A DNA stretch of 64,000 nucleotides, taken from the NCBI RefSeq assembly GCF_049675895.1, contig NZ_CP183834.1, positions 3,534,001-3,598,000 of the forward strand, written 5' to 3'. This DNA comes from Ampullimonas aquatilis (GTDB lineage: Bacteria > Pseudomonadota > Gammaproteobacteria > Burkholderiales > Burkholderiaceae_D). The notes beneath the pieces were generated by a model. That model did no database searches. It saw only the letters and a program-made list of their open reading frames with translations, and was not told where the DNA came from. Each line of letters starts with the position of its first letter. Position 1 is the stretch's first letter. Below are positions 1 to 6,452 of this stretch, piece by piece. A program made the position numbers and the translations under genes.

Positions 1-278
1 TGGGGTGAAGAAGGACGATTTGGAACAGAAGTTTTTTCATGAAGAACAAACTGCAAGGAAACAGGTTGTTTCCAGTAATCATTGGCCAAATTTTGGATGC
101 GATTTGAAAATTGGCTTTTAACCCAATCAAGTTTGAAACGATTGGGTGCAGAGATTTTTAAAATGAGCTTGGACTCATTGAATTCAAGGAGATGAAGAGG
201 CTTGATCCAGGTTTTGAACTGTTGCTCAGGTAATTCCTGCTCTAGTACCTGACAGCAGACATTCCAAAATTCAGTCAT
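1..278 (-). CDS. dnaA: Chromosomal replication initiator DnaA, N-terminal part (runs off left edge)
   Basis: Reading leftward from an ATG at 278, the open frame gives 92 residues starting MTEFWNVCCQVLEQELPEQQ, followed by a TW-I-PL segment (FKTWIKPLHLLEF). This is the N-terminal domain I of DnaA, the oligomerisation and helicase-loading domain, followed by the start of the linker. The AAA+ and DNA-binding domains lie outside the window. DnaA opens the replication origin and loads the helicase. A weak purine-rich ribosome site (AGGA) lies upstream of the ATG. It is divergent from rpmH, the usual origin-proximal arrangement in proteobacteria. Identity is confident from the FW-x-C-x(3)-L-x(2)-ELPEQQF-x-TW pattern. 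Confidence 0.93.
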   Translation of the reverse strand, partial: MTEFWNVCCQVLEQELPEQQFKTWIKPLHLLEFNESKLILKISAPNRFKLDWVKSQFSNRIQNLANDYWKQPVSLQFVLHEKTSVPNRPSSP

Positions 279-653
279 AAAATTTGATCCTGGAAATTTC
301 TATAGTGGGTTATTTGCTTTGCGATTTCAACAGGCAAAGCATTCTCTAATCAGAGTGTAGCGAGGGACTAGAGAAATTTTTTTGTTGCGAAAACAACAAA
401 AAACCGATTAGAAACAGATGAAAAATAGTTTTCTATTCTAACTGATCAAGACCTTAAAATTAGAATTATCCCTAGAAACAGATAAAGATTTTTTGAAATA
501 GCGACTCAAAAAACGGATTTTGCATTTCAGAGGGCATTTATCGGGGATTGACAAAAAACAAGAAAAAGACGATAATTAAAAGTTCAGTAAAAAATACAAT
601 GTTGCACTATTCGAATTATTGATGGGAAATATCCCTATCTATGAAAGCTAGCC
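279..653. other. AT-rich dnaA-rpmH intergenic region, possible origin-associated DNA
   Basis: This 375-bp spacer holds no gene. It is very AT-rich and full of short symmetrical elements: an inverted pair GCTTTGC/GCAAAGC (316-322, 334-340), a perfect 10-bp stem TTTTTTGTTG/CAACAAAAAA (378-387, 394-403), and an 11-bp direct repeat TAGAAACAGAT (409-419 and 473-483). I searched both strands for the DnaA box TTATCCACA and relaxed forms and saw none; the nearest is TTATCCCTA around 467. Position between dnaA and rpmH makes it a candidate part of oriC by context only. It also carries the rpmH promoter. Confidence 0.4.
548..576 (+). promoter_or_regulatory. Sigma70-type promoter for rpmH
   Basis: A perfect -35 box TTGACA (548-553) is followed by exactly 17 bases and GATAAT (571-576), five of six matches to TATAAT. 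It points toward rpmH, whose ATG is 78 bases downstream of the -10, leaving a leader of roughly 70 bases. It probably drives rpmH and the downstream rnpA-yidD-yidC genes. This is the best sigma70-type match found in the window. Confidence 0.7.
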
Positions 654-791
654 ATGAAACGTACTTATCAACCCTCAGTAGTTAGACGTAAACGCACTCA
701 CGGTTTTCTTGTAAGAATGAAAACACGTGGTGGCCGTTCTGTAATCCGCGCGCGCCGTGCAAAAGGTCGCAAGCGTCTTGGTTTGTCCTGA
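654..791 (+). CDS. rpmH: 50S ribosomal protein L34
   Basis: A 45-codon gene from ATG 654 to TGA 791. The product starts MKRTYQPSVVRRKRTHGF and ends GRKRLGLS, is almost entirely basic, and carries the L34 signature with its R-M-x-T-x-x-GR core. L34 is a small component of the large ribosomal subunit. It is the first gene of the conserved rpmH-rnpA-yidD-yidC-mnmE string. An 8-bp-stem hairpin (TCAAATCC at 805-812 with GGATTTGA at 820-827) lies just after the stop, before rnpA, without a U tract, so it looks like a processing or stability element rather than a terminator. Confidence 0.95.
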   Translation: MKRTYQPSVVRRKRTHGFLVRMKTRGGRSVIRARRAKGRKRLGLS

Positions 792-839
792 TAGGGACCG
801 TACATCAAATCCTTTTTGAGGATTTGAACGTGCCAATGA

Positions 840-1283
840 GTGGCAACATTCAGCAAGAAATCTAGAATATTAAAAACGGATGAGTTTTCATCCGTTTTTC
901 GTATCCGCCCACTAAAAAAAACTGACCATTTCAGTTTGCATTGTCTGAAAAAGAACGATGAATTTTCAATCATGCGTTTTGGTGTTGTGGTTGCAAAAAA
1001 ATATGTTCCTCGATCTGCCACGCGCGTATTAATCAAGCGTTTGTGTAGAGAGTGGTTCAGATGTTTGGACTTGCAAAAGATTGAGTATTACAAAGGTTTT
1101 GATTTGGTACTACGGATATCTGCAAAATTTGATAAACAAATTTTCGTCAGTGCACAATCAATCTTGTTGAAAAGAGCCATACAGATTGAGCTGGAAAGCA
1201 TTACTGAATGTCTTACAAGTAAATGCAAACCACAGACTGATGCTATGGCATCCAAACTAAAAAAAGATGTGATGTCGTCATGA
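840..1283 (+). CDS. rnpA: Ribonuclease P protein component
   Basis: The 147-residue basic product is the protein subunit of RNase P, which matures tRNA 5' ends with the catalytic RNA. It starts with GTG at 840; the first residues FSKKSRILKTDEFSSVFR match the family start (F-x-K-x-x-R-L-x-K-x-x-F-x-x-VF), which supports this start although it is not ATG. The conserved RNR helix (usually R-N-x-x-KR-x-x-RE) appears as TRVLIKRLCREWFR, so the usual Asn is Val. A 12-bp perfect inverted repeat ending in a T tract lies within codons 11-20. The stop overlaps the yidD start (ATGATG), implying translational coupling. Confidence 0.85.
   Translation: MATFSKKSRILKTDEFSSVFRIRPLKKTDHFSLHCLKKNDEFSIMRFGVVVAKKYVPRSATRVLIKRLCREWFRCLDLQKIEYYKGFDLVLRISAKFDKQIFVSAQSILLKRAIQIELESITECLTSKCKPQTDAMASKLKKDVMSS
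872..900 (+). terminator. Terminator-shaped hairpin inside the 5' end of rnpA
   Basis: AAAAACGGATGA (872-883), loop GTTT, then the exact complement TCATCCGTTTTT (888-899). The 12-bp stem with an A tract before and a T tract after has the shape of a Rho-independent terminator, yet it lies in the coding region of rnpA, 33 bases after its GTG start. It could attenuate transcription so that rpmH is made in excess over rnpA-yidD-yidC. Shape is seen directly; function is inferred. Confidence 0.5.
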
Positions 1284-1531
1284 TGAAAAAATTCATTCAG
1301 TCACTAATCCGTCTTTATCAACTTTTTCTTAGTCCTCTGCTTGGTTCAAGATGTCGTTTTGAACCTTCATGTAGTCAATACATGCTTGTGGCAATCGATC
1401 GTCATGGTTCATCAGCAGGGCTGACGATGGGTCTTCGCCGCTTGTGTCGTTGTCATCCGTTCAATCCAGGTGGATTTGATCCTGTCCCTGAAAATAAGGG
1501 AAATGATCAAACAGATGTGTTTTCAACCTGA
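1280..1531 (+). CDS. yidD: Membrane protein insertion efficiency factor YidD
   Basis: An 83-residue protein with the YidD fold signature: basic amphipathic N-terminus (MMKKFIQSLIRLYQLFLSPL), the cysteine motif CRFEPSCSQYM, and the late C-R-CHPFNPGGFDPVP stretch. YidD acts at the inner-membrane cytoplasmic face and helps YidC insert proteins. The ATG at 1280 overlaps the rnpA stop. The last codons run close to yidC, whose start at 1554 is 22 bases downstream. The position between rnpA and yidC is the standard one. Confidence 0.93.
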   Translation: MMKKFIQSLIRLYQLFLSPLLGSRCRFEPSCSQYMLVAIDRHGSSAGLTMGLRRLCRCHPFNPGGFDPVPENKGNDQTDVFST

Positions 1532-1553
1532 TTTAAATAGCCAACTCAAAATT

Positions 1554-3212
1554 ATGGATATCAAAAGAACATTGTTATGGGCGATTTTTGCCATGTCGCT
1601 CATCATGATTTGGGATAACTGGCAAAGACATGAAGGCAAACCGTCTTTATTTGCACCTAAATCAATAAATCAAACAGTAGCGCCAACGGGGTCGGTCAAT
1701 GATTCGTCGATTCCAGTAGTTAAAAGTGTGGAAAAAAATGAGGTGGCTTCTGAAACTTCCGAAAAGCTATCTGAAAATGCAAAAAATATCGATGTAACGA
1801 CAGACGTTATTAAGGCGCAGTTCAGTACTCAAGGAGCCGAACTGAGAAGCCTGGAATTGTTGAAGCATATGGATACGCTGCATCCGGAAAAAAATATTCA
1901 TTTATTTGAAATGAATAAGGATCGTGTTTATTTGGCTCAAACAGGTTTGGTTGGAGGAAATGGTATTTCCTTACCAAATCATAAAAGCCTTATGCACATA
2001 TCATCCGAAAAGTTTGAATTACAGCCTGATCAAAACACGCTTGAAGTCAAATTTGAGTCAGATGAAATAGGTGGTGTAAAACTGATCAAGACCTTTGTTT
2101 TCAAAAAAGGCCGTTATGACATTGATGTAAGGCATGAGATTGTCAACGTAGGATCTCAACCGGTACAACCCTCTTTGTATTTGCAATTGGTCAGAGATGG
2201 TAATAAGTTGGAAAGTGCATCGCGTTTTTACAGCACATTTACTGGACCAGCTGCTTATAACTCGGAAGAGCATTTCAAGAAGATTGAATTTTCCGATATT
2301 GAAAAAGGAAAATCACTTGAATTAGGTAAGGCCGATAATGGCTGGATCGCTTTGGTTCAGCATTACTTTGTATCTGCTTTTATTCCAAAACAGTCTTTGC
2401 AAAGAGAAGTATTTACTAAAAAAATCTCGGACAATTTATATTCAATCGGTACGATTATTCCTTTGGTGCAGTTAGAGCCAGGTGCGACAACAACCATTGA
2501 TGCCAACCTTTTTTCCGGTCCACAAGAAGAAAGTGCACTTGAAGAAACAGCACCAGGCCTAGAACTAGTTAAGGACTATGGCTGGTTGACGATTATTGCA
2601 AAACCACTTTTCTGGTTGCTGGACAAAATTCATGGATTTGTTGGTAATTGGGGCTGGTCAATTATTGTTCTGACAATATTGATTAAATTGATGTTCTTTC
2701 CACTGTCGGCAGCAAGCTATAAATCAATGGCAAAGATGAAATTGGTGACGCCAAAAATGCAGAAGATTAAGGAACAATACGCCAAAGATCCTGCGAAAAT
2801 GAATCAGGCAATGATGGAGCTATACAAAACCGAAAAGGTAAATCCACTTGGTGGTTGTTTACCCATTGTGATTCAGATACCCGTATTCATTTCTTTATAT
2901 TGGGTTTTATTAGCAAGCGTAGAAATGAGAAATGCACCATGGTTGGGATGGATTAAGGATCTGTCGACGCCAGATCCATTTTTTATCTTGCCAGTAATCA
3001 TGGCTGCGACGATGTTCTTGCAAACCAAATTGAATCCGACGCCACCTGATCCTATGCAAGCTAAAATGATGATGGTCATGCCTTTGGTATTTTCTGTAAT
3101 GTTCTTCTTTTTTCCCTCAGGGTTGGTTCTTTATTATGTCGTAAATAACACCTTGTCCATTGCGCAACAATGGCAAATCAACAAGTTGTTCGGGGAAAAG
3201 AAAACGGCTTAA
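1554..3212 (+). CDS. yidC: Membrane protein insertase YidC
   Basis: A 552-residue inner-membrane insertase that works alone or with SecYEG. I chose ATG 1554 because it begins MDIKRTLLWAIFAMSLIMIW, the expected single N-terminal transmembrane helix; the frame stays open upstream to 1470 but would overlap yidD. After the helix comes a long periplasmic beta domain (about residues 60-330), then the conserved five-helix 60KD_IMP core beginning near WGWSIIVLTILIKLMFFPL, containing the cytoplasmic hairpin (KMQKIKEQYAKDPAKMNQ) and ending FPSGLVLYYVVNNTLSIAQQ. This long form is typical of Gram-negative bacteria. It is followed by a strong terminator. Confidence 0.96.
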   Translation: MDIKRTLLWAIFAMSLIMIWDNWQRHEGKPSLFAPKSINQTVAPTGSVNDSSIPVVKSVEKNEVASETSEKLSENAKNIDVTTDVIKAQFSTQGAELRSLELLKHMDTLHPEKNIHLFEMNKDRVYLAQTGLVGGNGISLPNHKSLMHISSEKFELQPDQNTLEVKFESDEIGGVKLIKTFVFKKGRYDIDVRHEIVNVGSQPVQPSLYLQLVRDGNKLESASRFYSTFTGPAAYNSEEHFKKIEFSDIEKGKSLELGKADNGWIALVQHYFVSAFIPKQSLQREVFTKKISDNLYSIGTIIPLVQLEPGATTTIDANLFSGPQEESALEETAPGLELVKDYGWLTIIAKPLFWLLDKIHGFVGNWGWSIIVLTILIKLMFFPLSAASYKSMAKMKLVTPKMQKIKEQYAKDPAKMNQAMMELYKTEKVNPLGGCLPIVIQIPVFISLYWVLLASVEMRNAPWLGWIKDLSTPDPFFILPVIMAATMFLQTKLNPTPPDPMQAKMMMVMPLVFSVMFFFFPSGLVLYYVVNNTLSIAQQWQINKLFGEKKTA

Positions 3213-3233
3213 TCATTGATCAAGCAAAATTGG

Positions 3234-3270
3234 AAACGGCAAATTAGCATGTTTAATTTGCCGTTTTTCT
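3234..3270 (+). terminator. Rho-independent terminator after yidC
   Basis: A perfect 13-bp stem AAACGGCAAATTA (3234-3246) with TAATTTGCCGTTT (3254-3266), 7-base loop, and a T-rich tail. It closes the rpmH-rnpA-yidD-yidC unit and lies only 14 bases before the mnmE start, so mnmE depends on read-through or on a promoter inside this region or inside yidC. Confidence 0.8.
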
Positions 3271-3283
3271 TTTGAAAGTCATC

Positions 3284-4636
3284 ATGAATTCAACGACGCC
3301 TATTATTGCAATAGCAACCGCTTCCGGCAGGGCCAGTGTCGGTATCATTCGTATATCAGGAAAGAATATCTTGCCGATTGTTGAGGCTATATGTGGAAAG
3401 TTATTAAACCCACGTCATGCAACATATTTAGCTTTTCTGGATCAAGATGGCCAAGCGATAGATCATGGTCTTGCTATTTATTTTCCGGCACCGCATTCGT
3501 ATACGGGTGAAGATATATTAGAGCTACAGGCACACGGTGGTCCAGTAGTACTTCAAATGCTGATCAAGCGTTGTTTGAATATTGGGAAGTCTTTAAATTT
3601 GCGACTCGCAGAACCTGGTGAGTTCACTAAACGCGCCTTCATCAATGAAAAGGTCGACTTGGCCCAGGCAGAAGCGGTGATTGACTTAATAGAAGCAAGT
3701 ACTGAAATGGCAGTTAAGAGCGCAAATCGCTCTATGGAAGGCAAATTTTCTTCACGTGTGAATGAGTTAGTTGGTCAATTGATCCGATTAAGAACTTTGG
3801 TTGAGGCAACGTTAGATTTTCCTGAAGAAGAAATCGATTTTTTAAAATCCAGTCAAGCACTTGAGCAATTGGAGAGTCTTCAAATTGGTTTCAAGGCGCT
3901 ATTGGCAGAAGCAAAACAGGGGGCTTTACTCCGCGAAGGTTTACAAATTGTTATTGCAGGTCAACCCAATGTGGGTAAATCTTCTTTGTTGAATGCGCTG
4001 ACTGGAATGGATTTGGCCATTGTTACGCCAATAGCGGGTACTACTAGAGATAAAGTCAGCCAAACCATTCAGATTGAAGGTATTCCTCTGCATATTACAG
4101 ACACAGCGGGTCTAAGAGATGCTATTGATAGTGTTGAACAGATTGGTATTGAAAGAAGCTGGCAAGAAATTCGTAAAGCAGATGTGATACTTCATATGAT
4201 GGATATCAGCATAGGTTTGACAGAAAACGATAAAAAAATAGCAGCAGACTTTCCTGCGGATATACCTGTTTTGCAAATATTGAATAAACTAGATCTGGCG
4301 ACTCGAGTTATAGATATTGAAGAAACCACCATTCAAATATCTGCAAAAACGGGACTAGGCATTGATGTATTAAAGAATCGTCTACTAGAAATTGCGGGTT
4401 GGCAAAGTGGGCATGAAAGTATTTTCATTGCAAGACAAAGACATATTGTCGCTTTAATCAAAGCACAGCAACATCTAATTGAGGCTGCTGATTTTGCCGA
4501 TCAAGGAGATCAGCATCTTGAGCTCTTTGCCGAAGAACTAAGGTTGTCCCAAGAGTCGTTAAGTAGCATTACGGGTCGATTTACTGCCGATGATCTCTTG
4601 GGAGAAATCTTTACTTCATTTTGTATTGGTAAATAA
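3284..4636 (+). CDS. mnmE: tRNA uridine-5-carboxymethylaminomethyl GTPase MnmE
   Basis: A 450-residue GTPase that, with MnmG, modifies the wobble uridine of certain tRNAs. Start taken at ATG 3284 (MNSTTPIIAIATASGRASVG); a TTG at 3272 is possible but gives no better match. The N-terminal folate-binding domain has the PHSYTGEDILELQAHGG and EPGEFTKRAF motifs. The G domain has Walker A GQPNVGKSS at about residue 226, TTRD, DTAG and NKLD. The protein ends with the family's C-terminal CIGK motif, whose Cys is needed for modification. Full length, no disruption. MnmG is not in this window. Confidence 0.96.
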   Translation: MNSTTPIIAIATASGRASVGIIRISGKNILPIVEAICGKLLNPRHATYLAFLDQDGQAIDHGLAIYFPAPHSYTGEDILELQAHGGPVVLQMLIKRCLNIGKSLNLRLAEPGEFTKRAFINEKVDLAQAEAVIDLIEASTEMAVKSANRSMEGKFSSRVNELVGQLIRLRTLVEATLDFPEEEIDFLKSSQALEQLESLQIGFKALLAEAKQGALLREGLQIVIAGQPNVGKSSLLNALTGMDLAIVTPIAGTTRDKVSQTIQIEGIPLHITDTAGLRDAIDSVEQIGIERSWQEIRKADVILHMMDISIGLTENDKKIAADFPADIPVLQILNKLDLATRVIDIEETTIQISAKTGLGIDVLKNRLLEIAGWQSGHESIFIARQRHIVALIKAQQHLIEAADFADQGDQHLELFAEELRLSQESLSSITGRFTADDLLGEIFTSFCIGK

Positions 4637-4639
4637 TTT

Positions 4640-5902
4640 TTAAATCGGAGCAATATTTTCGAGAGAAAGTAAATATTCGACACTTTCTCTCTGACGAATT
4701 AAATAGTGTTCGTCACCATCAATCATGACCTCTGCGGCCCTGCCGCGAGTGTTGTAGTTGGAGCTCATCGTCATACCATAAGCACCGGAAGACAATATAG
4801 CGATTAGATCACTCTCTGAAACATCAAGCTGACGATCCTTGCCAAGCCAGTCACCAGTTTCACAAATGGGGCCGACTATATCTGCAGTCAAGCCTTTGTT
4901 GGAGGACTCTTTTACAGTAATCATCTCATGATAGGCCTCATACATCGCAGGTCTTGCAAGATCATTCATCGCAGCATCTACGATAATAAAATTTTTAGCT
5001 TCACCGGTCTTAGTGTACTGAACCTCGGTAAGTAAAACGCCAGCGTTACCAACTAATGAACGCCCCGGCTCTATCAATATGGTTTTGCGGTGATGATTTC
5101 TTGAATGAAGTCGTGCAATGATCTTCTCATAAAGATCGGCATGAGTAGGAGGTTGCTCATCTTGATATTGAATTCCCAAGCCACCACCTAAGTCAATATG
5201 TTCAATGGGAATCGATTGTTTCTCAAGTAACTCAACCATATCTAGCACTTTATCTAGGGCATCAAGATATGGTGAAATCTCAGTTATTTGAGAGCCGATA
5301 TGACAGTCGATTCCTTTAATCGCAATATGATCAAGTAGTTTGGCATTTTGATAGGTTTTGAGAACGGAATCATATGCCAATCCAAACTTGTTGGTTTTCA
5401 AGCCGGTTGAAATATAAGGGTGCGTTTTTGCATCAACATCCGGATTGATTCTTAAAGAAATTGGCGCCACTTTGCCAAGCTCTTTTGCGATTGATTGAAT
5501 CCTTAATAATTCTGCCTCCGACTCGATGTTGAAACAATGGATATTGTGCTCAAGGGCAAAACGAATTTCTTCTTTAGTTTTTCCCACACCGGAAAAAACG
5601 GTTTTGGAAGGTGATCCGCCTGCGGCAATCACTCTTTTAAGTTCACCAATTGAAACAATGTCAAAACCTGCCCCTAATTTTGCAAATAAATTAAGTATGG
5701 CAATATTGCTATTCGCTTTAACTGCATAACAAATCAGTGATTTTTGCTTGATTAATGCTTTTTCATAAGCATGATATGCATTACGAAGGGCTTCAGCGGA
5801 ATACAGATAGAGTGGTGTTCCATAAAATTTTGCAATGCGATCCAAGGGAACATTTTCAATGTGAAGAATGTTGTCAAGATAGTGGCAGGGGGGGAAATTC
5901 AT
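4640..5902 (-). CDS. lysA: Diaminopimelate decarboxylase
   Basis: A 420-residue PLP enzyme that makes L-lysine from meso-diaminopimelate, the last step of the pathway. The PLP lysine sits in CYAVKANSN (Lys62), with the glycine-rich GGGLGI phosphate loop, the HIGSQI motif and the CETGD active-site motif near the C-terminus. It lies 7 bases downstream of lptM on the same strand, so the two form an operon. It is convergent with mnmE, the stops being only 3 bases apart, and no obvious terminator separates them. Confidence 0.96.
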   Translation of the reverse strand: MNFPPCHYLDNILHIENVPLDRIAKFYGTPLYLYSAEALRNAYHAYEKALIKQKSLICYAVKANSNIAILNLFAKLGAGFDIVSIGELKRVIAAGGSPSKTVFSGVGKTKEEIRFALEHNIHCFNIESEAELLRIQSIAKELGKVAPISLRINPDVDAKTHPYISTGLKTNKFGLAYDSVLKTYQNAKLLDHIAIKGIDCHIGSQITEISPYLDALDKVLDMVELLEKQSIPIEHIDLGGGLGIQYQDEQPPTHADLYEKIIARLHSRNHHRKTILIEPGRSLVGNAGVLLTEVQYTKTGEAKNFIIVDAAMNDLARPAMYEAYHEMITVKESSNKGLTADIVGPICETGDWLGKDRQLDVSESDLIAILSSGAYGMTMSSNYNTRGRAAEVMIDGDEHYLIRQRESVEYLLSLENIAPI

Positions 5903-5909
5903 AATTTAA

Positions 5910-6086
5910 TTAGTTTTTCTCATCTGGATCTAAAGCAGGGTTCTGATTGTCCCGAGATGGATAGGGTTTGGATTGTTCTTTGCTTTGACCTATTGGTGAA
6001 GGAAGATAAAGTGGTCCACGCTGGCCGCAGCCTGATATGATCGCGCACATGGCGAGCAATGTAATTGCTTTAATAAAGTTGTTCAT
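5910..6086 (-). CDS. lptM: LPS translocon maturation chaperone LptM (YifL-like lipoprotein)
   Basis: A 58-codon gene reading MNNFIKAITLLAMCAIISGC then GQRGPLYLPSP. It has a short signal peptide, a lipobox ISGC with the lipidated Cys at residue 20, and the diagnostic CGQRGPLYLP motif of LptM/YifL. The remainder is a hydrophilic, Pro-rich tail. LptM associates with the LptD/E outer-membrane LPS translocon and helps its oxidative maturation. Upstream of lysA is its normal location. The start is only 33 bases from the divergent cyaY start, so the two promoters must overlap. Confidence 0.9.
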   Translation of the reverse strand: MNNFIKAITLLAMCAIISGCGQRGPLYLPSPIGQSKEQSKPYPSRDNQNPALDPDEKN

Positions 6087-6119
6087 TAACCTAATTTTTT
6101 AACTATCGACGAGTTTAGC

Positions 6120-6452
6120 ATGACAGAAAGTGAATTCTTAAACAAGGCCAGTGGTGTTTTGGGTCAGGTTGAAATGGTTATAGAGAGTGCTGTTAATAAT
6201 GATGAAAATGTTGATATTGATACAAGCCGTGAAGGAAATGTTTTAACATTGACATTTGAAAATGGCTCAAAAATTATTATCAACTTGCAACCATCCATGA
6301 AGGAAGTATGGATAGCGGCAAAATCTGGTGGCTATCATTATCGATATAGTAATGAGTTACTAACTAATACCCGTAATGGTGAGGAATTTTTTAAGTCATT
6401 ACAGGCATTCGTTTTTGAGCAGTCGAACCTAATGTTGGTTTTTAATTCCTGA
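6120..6452 (+). CDS. cyaY: Iron-sulfur cluster assembly protein CyaY (frataxin homologue)
   Basis: A 110-residue frataxin-family protein that binds iron and regulates the cysteine desulfurase IscS during Fe-S cluster assembly. It begins with the acidic helix MTESEFLNKASGVLGQVEMV, followed by the beta-sheet with ENGSKIIINLQPSMKEVWIA and the conserved G-G-Y-H-Y-RY motif. It is divergent from lptM-lysA. Its last 11 bases overlap the end of mrcA on the other strand, a tail-to-tail overlap. Confidence 0.93.
   Translation: MTESEFLNKASGVLGQVEMVIESAVNNDENVDIDTSREGNVLTLTFENGSKIIINLQPSMKEVWIAAKSGGYHYRYSNELLTNTRNGEEFFKSLQAFVFEQSNLMLVFNS

Noticed and set aside
279..653. Canonical DnaA boxes in the dnaA-rpmH spacer
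   Set aside because: Looked for on both strands; only distant matches such as TTATCCCTA were found, so no origin call was made.
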